A DNA stretch of 64,000 bases. Origin: Salinarimonas sp. Its GTDB lineage: Bacteria > Pseudomonadota > Alphaproteobacteria > Rhizobiales > Beijerinckiaceae. Location of the stretch: contig NZ_CP157794.1 in the NCBI RefSeq assembly GCF_040111675.1, positions 2,563,501 through 2,627,500 of the forward strand. Direction: 5' to 3'. A model generated the notes under the pieces. That model had not been told where the DNA came from. It saw only the letters and a list, made by a program, of their open reading frames with translations, and made no database searches. Below are positions 28,799 through 39,949 of this stretch, in pieces. Position 1 is the stretch's first letter, and each line of letters starts with the position of its first letter. A program made the translations under genes and the position numbers.

Positions 28799-28994
28799 CC
28801 TTCCCTGTAGGGGAAGGTGGCTCGGCGAAGCCGAGACGGATGGGGCGCGCGGCACGCGCGTTCGGCGAAGCCGAAACGGACGGTCGAGCCGGACGCCGCC
28901 GTCGGCTTCCGCTTCGCGGAACGCGTCGCTGACGCGCCGCGCCCCATCCGTCACGCCGCCTGCGGCGGCGCGCCACCTTCCCCTACAGGAAGGA
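28799..28994. repeat. Fold-back repeat element, family 1, copy 1
   Basis: About 196 bp bounded by CCTTCCCTGTAGGGGAAGG at the left and its near-complement at the right, with further inverted blocks inside (GGATGGGGCGCGCG and its complement). A second copy with the same ends lies at 47081-47279. It occupies the middle of the 28594-29102 intergenic gap; I see nothing else in that gap. No coding capacity: a MITE-like or REP-type element. Confidence 0.8.
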
Positions 28995-29102
28995 AAGACG
29001 AGCGCCGCTCGTCCGCTCCACGAGCACGCGGTCGCCGACGCTCGACTGAAGGAGATGCGTGCACCGAGGAGCCACGAGGGAGAGGGGAGTCGCGCGCCCT
29101 CC

Positions 29103-30020
29103 TCACCGCTCCGGCAGGGGGATGAACTCGGTCTCGCCGGGCACGGGGGCGAAGCGGCCCTCGCGCCAGTCGTTCTTGGCCTCCTCGATGCGCTCGCGGC
29201 GGGAGGAGACGAAGTTCCACCAGATATAGCGCGGGCCGTCCATCGGCTCGCCGCCGAGCACCACGAAGCGCGCGTCCGACACGGCGCGGATGGCGATCCG
29301 GTCGCCCGGGCGGAAGACGAGAAGGCGGCCCGGCCCGAACCGGTCGCCCGCGATCTCGACCTCGCCGGCGACGGTGTAGATCGCCCGCTCCTCGTAGTCC
29401 GCGTCGAGGGGGAAGACGGCGCCGGCGGCGAGCGCCGCGTCGGCGTAGAGCGTCGCGGTCGAGGTCTTCACGGGAGACGCGGCGCCGAGCGCGGCCCCGG
29501 CGACGAGGCGCAGGCTCTTGCCCTCGCCCTCGATCACGGGAAGATCGTCGGCCGAATAGTGGACGAAGCCGGGATCGCCCTCCTCGTCCCTCTCCGCGAG
29601 GGCGACCCAGCTCTGGATGCCGAAGAGCTTCGAGCCGGTCGTGCGCAGGTCGGCCGAGGTGCGCTCGGAATGGGCGATGCCGCGCCCCGCGGTCATCAGG
29701 TTGAGCGCGCCGGGGCGGATCGGCAGCTCGGTGCCGAGGCTGTCGCGGTGCATGATCTCGCCGTCGAACAGGTAGGTGACGGTGGCGAGCCCGATATGCG
29801 GATGCGGGCGCACGTCCATGCCGGCGCCGAGCAGGAACTCGGCCGGGCCCATCTGGTCGAAGAAGATGAAGGGCCCGACCATCTGCTTCCTCGCCGACGG
29901 CAGCGCCCGGCGCACCTCGAACGAGCCGATGTCGCGCGCACGGGGCACGATCACGGTCTCGATCGCGTTGCAGGAATGCGCGTCGCCGGGAATGGGGTCG
30001 TCCGCGTCTCGCCAGCTCAT
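29103..30020 (-). CDS. Pirin family protein
   Basis: 305-residue bicupin of the pirin family, metal-binding proteins with quercetinase or regulatory activity in some species. The N-terminal cupin has the metal ligands in [25 protein letters not shown] and a glutamate in [10 protein letters not shown]; the C-terminal half ends with [29 protein letters not shown], a reliable pirin signature. The ATG at 30020 follows GGAGAG; the longer frame to 30155 is not supported. Confidence 0.93.
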   Translation of the reverse strand: MSWRDADDPIPGDAHSCNAIETVIVPRARDIGSFEVRRALPSARKQMVGPFIFFDQMGPAEFLLGAGMDVRPHPHIGLATVTYLFDGEIMHRDSLGTELPIRPGALNLMTAGRGIAHSERTSADLRTTGSKLFGIQSWVALAERDEEGDPGFVHYSADDLPVIEGEGKSLRLVAGAALGAASPVKTSTATLYADAALAAGAVFPLDADYEERAIYTVAGEVEIAGDRFGPGRLLVFRPGDRIAIRAVSDARFVVLGGEPMDGPRYIWWNFVSSRRERIEEAKNDWREGRFAPVPGETEFIPLPER

Positions 30021-30247
30021 GGCCGCTCTCCGGGATGTCGTCTGCGTCGGTGAGCAGAATGGCGCGAACGGCCGCGCTCCGCGAGAGGGGGCGACGCAAG
30101 GGGCTTCGTGCAAATCGGAAAGGAATGGTTCGTATTGTCCGCTATCAATCTGCATACAAGCAATCTCGCTCGCCTCCCCTTCCCCGCGATCCCAGGCCGT
30201 CCTATGCCTTCGCGCGGCGCCGCCGCGCGGCGGATCGGGAGCTTGCG

Positions 30248-31219
30248 ATGATACGGATCTTCGGCGTGAAGGACGGCGCGCTCGTGCGGTTGGAGGACGC
30301 CGCGCTCGGGCCCGACGCCCTGTGGATCGACCTGTGCGACCCGACGCAGGCGGAGGAGGACGCCGTCGAGAGCATGCTCGACGTCGAGGTGCCGACCCTG
30401 CAGGAGATGGCGGAGATCGAGGAATCCTCCCGTCTCTATCGCGAGGACGGGACCCTGATCGTCACCGCGACCGTGATCGAGGGCGCGACCGAGGGGCGCC
30501 CGCGACGCCAGCCGGTGACCTTCGTCGTCACCCCGCGCCACCTCGTCACCGTGCGCTACGCCGATCCCCTGCCCTTCCGCAGCTTCGAGGCCAAGTGGCA
30601 GCGCCAGCCCGAGGCGCGGCCGACGACCGACCTCGTCTTCGTGGCGCTGATCGATTCCATCGTCGAGCGCGCGGCGGACGTGCTCGAATACGTCGCCGCA
30701 GACCTGAACGCGGTCTCGACGCATCTCTTCGTCGACAGCGGCCCGCGCAAGGCCAAGGAGGCCGAGAGCGACCTCCAGGAGATCCTGATGCGGCTCGGAC
30801 GCCGCAACATGATGATCGCCGTCCTGCGCGAGAGCCTGCTCTCGCTCACCCGGCTCGTGCCCTTCGTGCGCCAGGGCGCCGAGCACTGGCTCGCCCACGA
30901 GGCGCCCGGGCGGCTCAAGCAGCTCGAGCGCGACCTGCGCTCGCTCTCGGCCTACGAGGGCCAGCTCACGGCGGAGATCGTCTACCTGCAGGAGGCGACG
31001 CTCGGGTTGATCAACCTCGCCCAGAACCGGGTCATCAAGGTGCTCTCCGTCGCCGCCGTGATCTTCCTGCCGCCGACCCTGGTCGGCACGATCTACGGCA
31101 TGAACTTCGCCTACATGCCCGAGCTCGATGTGCCCTGGGCCTACCCGCTGGCGCTGGCCGTGATGGGGGCCTCGGCGGCAGGGTCCTATTGGTGGTTCAA
31201 GCGCAAGGGCTGGCTCTGA
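30248..31219 (+). CDS. CorA-family magnesium/divalent cation transporter
   Basis: 323-residue CorA-type channel. A large cytoplasmic N-terminal funnel (residues 1-260) is followed by two C-terminal membrane helices, with the signature pore-loop motif GMN in [20 protein letters not shown]. The C-terminus is basic (WWFKRKGWL), as in CorA. The ATG at 30248 follows GGGAG at 30237; no M-box riboswitch is apparent in the 227-bp upstream gap. It is divergent from the pirin gene. Confidence 0.94.
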   Translation: MIRIFGVKDGALVRLEDAALGPDALWIDLCDPTQAEEDAVESMLDVEVPTLQEMAEIEESSRLYREDGTLIVTATVIEGATEGRPRRQPVTFVVTPRHLVTVRYADPLPFRSFEAKWQRQPEARPTTDLVFVALIDSIVERAADVLEYVAADLNAVSTHLFVDSGPRKAKEAESDLQEILMRLGRRNMMIAVLRESLLSLTRLVPFVRQGAEHWLAHEAPGRLKQLERDLRSLSAYEGQLTAEIVYLQEATLGLINLAQNRVIKVLSVAAVIFLPPTLVGTIYGMNFAYMPELDVPWAYPLALAVMGASAAGSYWWFKRKGWL

Positions 31220-31224
31220 GCCCC

Positions 31225-31740
31225 TCAGGCCGGCGCCGCGACCTGTCGCGCCTTCACCGGCCCGCGCGCCTGCGCGAGGACGCCCTCCTCGAGCGCGCAG
31301 GCGAGGAACCGGCCGGGATCGACGGGGCCCGGCATCAGGAGCTGCCCGCGCGGCACAGGCGTGAAGCCGAAGCGGCGGTAATAGGGCTCGTCGCCGACGA
31401 GCAGGACGAGGGCGTGCCCCCGCTCGCGCGCCGCGGCGAGCGCGCGCCTCATCAGCGCGGCGCCGATGCCGCGGTTCTCGAAGGCGGGCTCGACCGTGAG
31501 CGGACCGAGGATCAGCGCCGGCCGGCGCCCGGCCCAGACCGGCGAGACGCGCACGGAGCCGACCAGCAGCGTGCCGACATGCGCCGCGAAGGAGAGCGCC
31601 GGATCGTGCGGCGCCCCCTCGCGCAGCCGATAGGCGGTGCGCGCGAAGCGGCCGGGGCCGAAGGCGCGCTCGTGCAGGCGCTCGATGGCGTCGGCGTCGC
31701 TCGGCGCCTCGGGCCGGATGGTGAGGGAAAGCTCGGTCAT
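31225..31740 (-). CDS. GNAT family N-acetyltransferase (YhbS-like)
   Basis: 171-residue acetyl-CoA-dependent acetyltransferase. The acetyl-CoA-binding motif A is LTVEPAFENRGIGAALMRRAL (conserved R/Q-x-x-G-x-G/A pattern), and a following LLVGDEPYYRRFGF segment is typical of the YhbS subgroup. The substrate is unknown. It is convergent with corA (5-bp gap) and divergent from the sensor kinase gene. Confidence 0.85.
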   Translation of the reverse strand: MTELSLTIRPEAPSDADAIERLHERAFGPGRFARTAYRLREGAPHDPALSFAAHVGTLLVGSVRVSPVWAGRRPALILGPLTVEPAFENRGIGAALMRRALAAARERGHALVLLVGDEPYYRRFGFTPVPRGQLLMPGPVDPGRFLACALEEGVLAQARGPVKARQVAAPA

Positions 31741-32053
31741 GATGGAGGATCGCGAGTGGGTCCCGGACCCGAACGCCGGGGGATCAGCAGGGTTCGCGCG
31801 TGCGCGCGGCGGCGGACGGCGCGCCTTCCGGCGCGCTCCCTCACGGCGCTCGTCGTCGCATCTCCCTGCCGGGCATGGCCGCGCGTCCTCGCTGAACGAG
31901 GTGGCGTGTATCAGGACCGGCGCCGAACGTCCAGCGAGTTCGCCGCATCGCGGGCCCCGATCGTATCGTCGATGCGTCAGGGTCTCGACCCGAAGGCGAA
32001 AGCCTGATTGAGTACGTCAAGACGGTTTCGGTGGGCAGGAGTCGACCCCGCGC
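31741..32053. other. Intergenic region, nothing recognised
   Basis: 313 bp between divergent GNAT and sensor-kinase genes. It must hold both promoters, but I could not pick out a convincing -35/-10 pair, repeat or RNA. A ribosome site (GCAGGAG) for the kinase lies near 32034-32040. Confidence 0.5.
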
Positions 32054-34279
32054 ATGCCGATGCAGGGAAACGAGCCGAACGACGACGCCTGCGAGGGCCG
32101 CATCGACGCGCAGGCGATCGTGAATACGGTGCGCCAGCCCTTGCTGGTGCTCACGGGGGACCTGCGGGTGGAGACGGCGAACCCCGCCTTTTTCCGGGCC
32201 TTCCAGGTCGCGCGCGACGACACGTTGGGCGCCCTCGTCTACGAGCTCGGCAATGGCCAATGGGACATCCCGGAGCTGCGCCGGCTGCTCGAGGAGGTGC
32301 TGCCCCGCGACGATGAGATCGCCGACTACCGGGTCGAGCACGGCTTCGAGACGCTGGGCTTCAGGGTGATGCTCCTCTCGGCCCGCCGTATGGTGCGCGA
32401 GGGGCGCACCGACCGCATCCTCGTCTCGATCGACGACGTGACGGAGGCCGAGAAGGCGCGCCACGAGCTGAAGGCGCACAAGGACTATCTCGAGAAGGTG
32501 GTCGACGCCTCGCGCGAGTCCCTCGTCGTGCTCGATTTCGGCCTCAACGTGCACGCCGCCAACGAGACCTTCTACGAGAGCTTCGCCGTCACGCCCGGGG
32601 AGACGATCGGCCGGGCGATTTTCGACCTCGGCAACGGGCAATGGGACATCCCCGAGCTGCGCCGGCTCCTGGAGACGATCCTGCCGCAGAACGCCTCCTT
32701 CGACGACTACGAGGTGACGCACGAGTTCGAGCGGATCGGCCGCAAGGCGATGATCCTGAACGCCCGGCGGGTCGACCATCTGCAGCTGATCCTGCTCGCC
32801 ATCGAGGACGTGACCGAGCGCCGCGCGAGCCGGGCCGCGCTGGAGGAGAGCGAGCGGCGCGCGTCCTTCCTGCTCGGCCTCGCGGACCGGCTGCGGGCGG
32901 CGGCCGACGAGCCGGAAATGCGCGACATCGCCGCCGAGGCGCTGGGCCGCGAGATCGGCGCGAACCAGGTCGCCTACGCGGATATCGACCGATCGGGAGC
33001 GTACGCGGTCATCGATCGGGACTGGACCGACGGAACGATGCGGAGCAATGCCGGGCGCCACCGTCTCGAAGACTTCGGGCGGCCGTTCATCACCGAGCTG
33101 AAACGCGGACGGGCGATCGTGGTCGAAGACGTCGCACGTGACCCCCGTACGGCGAGTGCGGCGGAGACGTTCGCCGGGGTGGATATCGGCGCCTTTCTCA
33201 ACATCCCGATCGTCAGGGATGGCCGGCTCGACGCGGTGCTCGCCGTCCATGCGCGCGAGGCGCGGGCGTGGTCGCCGTCGGCGGTGCGGCTCGCCGGCGA
33301 GACGGCGGAGCGGCTCTGGGACGCCGTCGCCCGCGCCCGCGCGCAGGCGGCGCTGACGCTGAGCGAGAAGCGCTTCCGCGCCCTCGTCGAGGCGGCGGCG
33401 CAGGACGTGTGGGAAGCCGACGCGGCCGGGCGGTTTCGCGCCGGCGCGCCGGGCGAGGAGGGATGGCTCGCCGCGCTCCACCCGGACGATCGCGCCCACG
33501 CCGATGAAGTCTGGCGCGCGGCGATCGCCGCCGAGCAGACCTTCGATGCGGAGTTCCGCCTGCGCGCGCCGGACGGGAGCTTCCGCTGGACGAACCTGCG
33601 CGCCGCGCCGCTGCGGGACGCCGATGGCCGCGTCGTGAAATGGGTCGGGATGAATGTCGACGTCGACGACCGACGCCGGGGCGAGGACGAGCGCGAGCTG
33701 CTGCTCGCGGAGCTGAACCACCGCGTCAAGAACCTGCTGGGCGTCATCCGCTCGCTCGCCAATCAGGGCGTGGCCGGGCGCAGCGCCGAGGAGTACCGCC
33801 GCGCGCTCCTCGGGCGCGTCGACGCGCTGGCGCGCGCTCACAGCCTCGCCCTCGCCGGCGAATGGCGCGGGGTCGATCTCGCCGACCTCGCGCGGCGCAC
33901 GCTGGAACCCTACCGGCGCGGGGACCGGGCGGAGGCGGTGACGATCGCGGGGCCGCCGGTGGCGCTCTCGCCGCGCGCGACCATGACGATCGGCCTCGTC
34001 CTGCACGAGCTCGCGACCAACGCCATGAAATACGGCGCCTTCTCCACGCCGGGCGGGCGCCTCTCCCTCGGCTGGCGGCGCGAGACGAGCGAGGACGGAG
34101 CGCCACGCGTCCGCCTGACCTGGGCGGAGAGCGGCGGGCCGCCGGTGACCGCGCCGGAGAGTGCGAGCTTCGGCACCCGCATGATCGAGCGCGTCTTCGC
34201 GCACGAGCTCCGGGGCGACGCCGAGCTGGCCTATCGGCCCGAGGGCGTTCGGCTGGAGGCGTGGTTCGCGCCCTCGTGA
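32054..34279 (+). CDS. Soluble HWE-type sensor histidine kinase with PAS-PAS-GAF-PAS input
   Basis: 741 residues, no membrane helices. Two tandem PAS domains (about 20-130 and 145-265) are recent duplicates that share GNGQWDIPELRRLL. A GAF domain (about 285-425), a third PAS (about 435-545) and an HWE/HisKA_2 kinase core follow. The phospho-accepting histidine is in ELNHRVKNLLGVIRSLANQ at about residue 556; the ATPase part has the HWE N-box LHELATNAMKYGAFS and GFGTRMI-like GTRMIERVF. HWE kinases in alphaproteobacteria often serve light, redox or the general stress response. A receiver gene lies about 0.5 kb away. Confidence 0.93.
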   Translation: MPMQGNEPNDDACEGRIDAQAIVNTVRQPLLVLTGDLRVETANPAFFRAFQVARDDTLGALVYELGNGQWDIPELRRLLEEVLPRDDEIADYRVEHGFETLGFRVMLLSARRMVREGRTDRILVSIDDVTEAEKARHELKAHKDYLEKVVDASRESLVVLDFGLNVHAANETFYESFAVTPGETIGRAIFDLGNGQWDIPELRRLLETILPQNASFDDYEVTHEFERIGRKAMILNARRVDHLQLILLAIEDVTERRASRAALEESERRASFLLGLADRLRAAADEPEMRDIAAEALGREIGANQVAYADIDRSGAYAVIDRDWTDGTMRSNAGRHRLEDFGRPFITELKRGRAIVVEDVARDPRTASAAETFAGVDIGAFLNIPIVRDGRLDAVLAVHAREARAWSPSAVRLAGETAERLWDAVARARAQAALTLSEKRFRALVEAAAQDVWEADAAGRFRAGAPGEEGWLAALHPDDRAHADEVWRAAIAAEQTFDAEFRLRAPDGSFRWTNLRAAPLRDADGRVVKWVGMNVDVDDRRRGEDERELLLAELNHRVKNLLGVIRSLANQGVAGRSAEEYRRALLGRVDALARAHSLALAGEWRGVDLADLARRTLEPYRRGDRAEAVTIAGPPVALSPRATMTIGLVLHELATNAMKYGAFSTPGGRLSLGWRRETSEDGAPRVRLTWAESGGPPVTAPESASFGTRMIERVFAHELRGDAELAYRPEGVRLEAWFAPS

Positions 34280-34297
34280 GGGAGCGCCGACGCGCGC

Positions 34298-34780
34298 TCA
34301 CCAGGTCGGCGCGATGGCGGCGCCGTCGACGAGCTCGGCGAGGCGACGCCGCGTGCCCGGGGTGGCGTCGTCGGGAAGCGCGCGCGGATCGAAGAATCGG
34401 GCTTCCGCGATCTCCCGGGCGCGGCGCAGCCTGTCGTCGAGGGTGAAGTCCTCGACGAGATAGACGAGCACGTGATCCCGGTTCGAGACCGCGCGATTGA
34501 AAAAGGCGCCGTGGAGCCGCGGCTCGGCGGCGAGCGTGACGCCCGCCTCCTCGGAGAGCTCGCGACGCACGGCGTCGAGCGCCGTCTCGCCGGGCTCGAC
34601 GCCGCCTCCCGGCAGGTGCCAGCCGGGCGTATAGGTGTGGCGGACGAGCAGCACCCTATCGTCCGGGTCGCGCACGATGGCGCGCACGCCGAGCGTCATC
34701 CCGCGCGTGAATCGCCAGACGAGGTGAAGCAGCGCCCGCGGCAGACGCGGCAGCATCAGATCGGGGTCGCGCTCGGCCAT
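34298..34780 (-). CDS. Nudix hydrolase
   Basis: 160-residue Nudix-family pyrophosphatase. The Nudix box is complete (GGGVEPGETALDAVRRELSEEAG), with the metal-binding REL-x-EE residues. The N-terminus (TLGVRAIVRDPDDRVLLVRHTYTPGWHLPGG) is typical of small nucleotide or sugar-nucleotide hydrolases. The exact substrate is unknown. It is convergent with the sensor kinase and 25 bp upstream of its left neighbour's stop region, so it may be co-transcribed with the receiver gene. Confidence 0.92.
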   Translation of the reverse strand: MAERDPDLMLPRLPRALLHLVWRFTRGMTLGVRAIVRDPDDRVLLVRHTYTPGWHLPGGGVEPGETALDAVRRELSEEAGVTLAAEPRLHGAFFNRAVSNRDHVLVYLVEDFTLDDRLRRAREIAEARFFDPRALPDDATPGTRRRLAELVDGAAIAPTW

Positions 34781-34805
34781 CGTGACGCTTTCGGCAGCTC
34801 TCGGG

Positions 34806-35177
34806 TCAGGGACGCGGACAGCCCGCCAGGACTCGGCACAGGGCCGCGGCCAGATCGTCCGCGGTGTACGGTTTCGGGACGATGGGCGCGTCCACGACCT
34901 CGCCGCCGTCGACCTCCGCGTAGCCCGTGGCGAAGACGAACGGCACGCCGCGGGCGCGCAGCGCCCGGGCGACGGCGAAGCTGCGCTCGCCGTTCATGTT
35001 GACGTCGAGCACCGCCGCATCGAGCGGCGCGTCCGCGAGGGCGAGGCCTTCGGCCACGGTCGCGGCCGGGCCGATCACGACGGCGCCGAGCTCGACGAGC
35101 ATGTCCTCCGCCGCGAGCGCGACGATGAACTCGTCCTCCAGAAGGAGGACCCGCTTGCCCTCGACCGCGCTCGTCAT
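34806..35177 (-). CDS. Single-domain response regulator (CheY-like)
   Basis: 123-residue stand-alone receiver. Acidic pair in VLLLEDEFIV, phospho-acceptor aspartate in AAVLDVNMNGE at about residue 57, switch threonine in FATGYAE and conserved lysine in VPKPYTADDL. This group commonly pairs with HWE kinases, and one lies 0.5 kb away, so partnership is a reasonable inference. The ATG at 35177 gives MTSAVEGKRVLLLEDE. It has no output domain. Confidence 0.92.
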   Translation of the reverse strand: MTSAVEGKRVLLLEDEFIVALAAEDMLVELGAVVIGPAATVAEGLALADAPLDAAVLDVNMNGERSFAVARALRARGVPFVFATGYAEVDGGEVVDAPIVPKPYTADDLAAALCRVLAGCPRP

Positions 35178-35281
35178 TCCACGCCCCGGGATCGGCGCGC
35201 ACCCCGCGCGCGCGTTGACGCGCGACAGTGTAGCCGCCCCGGCGCGTTCGCCAAGACCCGCGAGCACGGCTGCCGCGCGGA

Positions 35282-37960
<2,679 letters not shown>

Positions 37961-38228
37961 GTATTCGTCCTCTATCTGGGTCGCCCGGCCCGCTCTTGGC
38001 GGGGAGCCGATCGGTCCCGGATCACCCGATGCGACCGCCCGGATGGCGGAATCGGGGCGCGCGACGCGCGCGGATCGCCGCAGGCATGGCGCGGCGCCCC
38101 GCGCCGTCCTCGACGCGGCGCGGAGTGGACCAGCGGTCCGGAGGGATGTCAAATGAGAAAGCCGGCCGGTGTCTGTATGTTCAGGTCCCGTTCCCGGTTT
38201 CGTCTCGCCACCGTTTGAATCGTTTTTT

Positions 38229-38936
38229 TCAGCTGGCCGACGCTGCCCGCGGCGCCGCGCGGGCGAGCCCGCCGAAGCGGTCGAGCAGACGCTCGCGCCA
38301 GGCATGGACCGGGTCGTCCGTCGCCAGCGGATCGAAGGCGCTGATCGCGCGCACCCACTGGAAGCCGCCGAAGACCGCGTAATCCGCATAGGCCGGCGCC
38401 TCGCCGGCGAGATACGGCTGCGTCTTCAGGACGAGCCGCAGCGGCGCGAGGCTCGCGCGGAAGGCCTCGACGCGTGTCTCGCGGTCCGCCTGCACGTCCT
38501 CGAGCCGCATGCCGCCGTAGCGCGCCTCGCGGCTCTCGCGGAAATAGGCCTGGTCCTCCGGCGCGAGCGCCGCCCAGATGTCGGCGACGACCAGACGCGA
38601 GAGGCCGGGATTGAGCACCGTGTCGGCGAAGGCCGCGACGAAGCGGGCGAGGGCCTGCCCGCCCTCGCCGCCGAACAGCGAGGGCGCGTCGGGATAGGCG
38701 TCCTCGAGGTAGAGGGCGATGGCGAACGAGTCGTGCACGACCTCGTCCCCGTCGACGAGCACCGGCACCCTGCCCTGCCCCGAGAAGGCCAGGGCCTCGC
38801 GCTCGGTGAAGCGCCAGGGCCGCGTCTCGACGGCGAGCCCCTTGTGCGCCAGCGCCATCTTGGCGCGCCAGCAATAGGGACTGAAGCGCACGGCCGGGTC
38901 GGCCGCCGCGAGGTCGTAGAGGATACGCTGCACCAT
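38229..38936 (-). CDS. Glutathione S-transferase family protein
   Basis: 235-residue two-domain GST. The thioredoxin-like N-terminal half begins VQRILYDLAA and has FSPYCWRAKMALAHKG, with a cysteine at the active-site position, and VPVLVDGDEVVHDSFAIALYLED supplies the glutathione-binding proline and SxAI-type motif. The C-terminal half is all-helical. A role in glutathione conjugation or dehalogenation cannot be specified. It follows the second GST gene by 13 bp, so the two form an operon. Confidence 0.9.
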   Translation of the reverse strand: MVQRILYDLAAADPAVRFSPYCWRAKMALAHKGLAVETRPWRFTEREALAFSGQGRVPVLVDGDEVVHDSFAIALYLEDAYPDAPSLFGGEGGQALARFVAAFADTVLNPGLSRLVVADIWAALAPEDQAYFRESREARYGGMRLEDVQADRETRVEAFRASLAPLRLVLKTQPYLAGEAPAYADYAVFGGFQWVRAISAFDPLATDDPVHAWRERLLDRFGGLARAAPRAASAS

Positions 38937-38949
38937 CGCTCTCGCCTCC

Positions 38950-39654
38950 TCAGCGCTTCAGGGAGGCCGCGGTCTGCCCGAAGAGGACCTTCTTGTCCTC
39001 CTCCGACATCTTCTGGTTCGACGGCCGGATCTCCTCGCCCTTGGCGTAGGCGCGGATCGTCGCCGGCCGCTCCTCGATGGCGTGGAACCAGCGCTTCAGG
39101 TTGGGGAAGTCGTCGAGGTTCTGGCCCTGGCGCTCGTGCGACACGATCCAGGGATAGGACGCCATGTCGGCGATGGTATAGGCGTCGCCCGCCACGAAGG
39201 CGCGGTCGGCGAGGCGCTTGTCGAGCACGCCGTAGAGCCGGTTGGTCTCGTCGACGTAGCGCTTGATGGCGTAGGGGATCTTCTCGGGCGCGTAGACGCT
39301 GAAATGGTGGTTCTGCCCGGCCATCGGCCCGAGCCCGCCCATCTGCCAGAACAGCCATTGCAGCGTCTCGACCCGCCCGCGCAGGTCGGCCGGCAGGAAC
39401 CTGCCCTCCTTCTCCGCAAGATAGACCAGGATCGCTCCCGATTCGAACACCGAGACCGGCTCCCCGCCGCCCGGCGGCGCGTGATCGACGATCGCCGGCA
39501 TGCGGTTGTTCGGCGCGATCCTCAGGAAGTCCGGCGCGAACTGGTCGCCCTTGCCGATATCGATCGGCCGGATGACGTAGGCGAGGCCGGTCTCCTCGAG
39601 AAACATCGTGATCTTGTGGCCGTTCGGGGTCGGCCAATAGTACAGGTCGATCAT
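38950..39654 (-). CDS. Glutathione S-transferase, YfcG/Ure2p-type
   Basis: 234-residue GST. MIDLYYWPTPNGHKITMFLEETGL and IAPNNRMPAIVDH with ESGAILVYLAEKEG give the glutathione-binding fold; FWQMGGLGPMAGQNHHFSVYAPE is the signature of the YfcG/YghU disulfide-bond oxidoreductase group, which acts as a glutathione-dependent disulfide reductase. It is first of the two-gene GST operon. The ATG at 39654 follows GAGGATCCCCC. Confidence 0.93.
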   Translation of the reverse strand: MIDLYYWPTPNGHKITMFLEETGLAYVIRPIDIGKGDQFAPDFLRIAPNNRMPAIVDHAPPGGGEPVSVFESGAILVYLAEKEGRFLPADLRGRVETLQWLFWQMGGLGPMAGQNHHFSVYAPEKIPYAIKRYVDETNRLYGVLDKRLADRAFVAGDAYTIADMASYPWIVSHERQGQNLDDFPNLKRWFHAIEERPATIRAYAKGEEIRPSNQKMSEEDKKVLFGQTAASLKR

Positions 39655-39708
39655 GGGGGATCCTCGAAAGCGTGGAACGCCGCGGTGGGTCGAGTGGCGG
39701 CGCGGGTG

Positions 39709-39942
39709 ATGCCGGGAAATTGGGGGAGGATGGGGGGCGGGGCAAGTCGCGATGCGGTGAACGAGCTCGAGGAGGCGATGAAGGCAGAGGGGCTGTCCAA
39801 GAGCGCCATGGCCCGGCGAATGAGGACGAGCCGGGCGCAGCTCGACCGGCTGCTCGACCCGCAGAACGACGAGGTTCAGCTCGACACGCTCCAGCGCGCC
39901 GCGGCGGCGGTCGGGCGGCGGCTCACGATCGAGCTCGTCTGA
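39709..39942 (+). CDS. Short helix-turn-helix protein, probably truncated at the N-terminus
   Basis: Up to 77 residues. The C-terminal 54 residues (from MKAEGLSKSAMARRM, then TSRAQLDRLLDP, DTLQRAAAAVGRRLTIEL) match a small XRE-like HTH family usually about 95-100 residues long. The usual N-terminal segment before the first helix is replaced by GC-rich sequence of no family character, so the gene looks 5'-truncated. The start is uncertain: ATG at 39709 or 39730, or GTG near 39760. It is convergent with glgA (8-bp gap). Confidence 0.5.
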   Translation: MPGNWGRMGGGASRDAVNELEEAMKAEGLSKSAMARRMRTSRAQLDRLLDPQNDEVQLDTLQRAAAAVGRRLTIELV

Positions 39943-39949
39943 GCCGCCC

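Noticed and set aside
30021..30247. Mg2+ riboswitch (M-box) ahead of the CorA gene
   Set aside because: No conserved M-box core or terminator hairpin could be recognised in this gap.
37961..38389. Upstream extension of the glycogen phosphorylase frame
   Set aside because: It runs over the 3' end of the GST gene, has Ser/Arg-rich noncoding composition, and a GTG with a good ribosome site lies at 37960.
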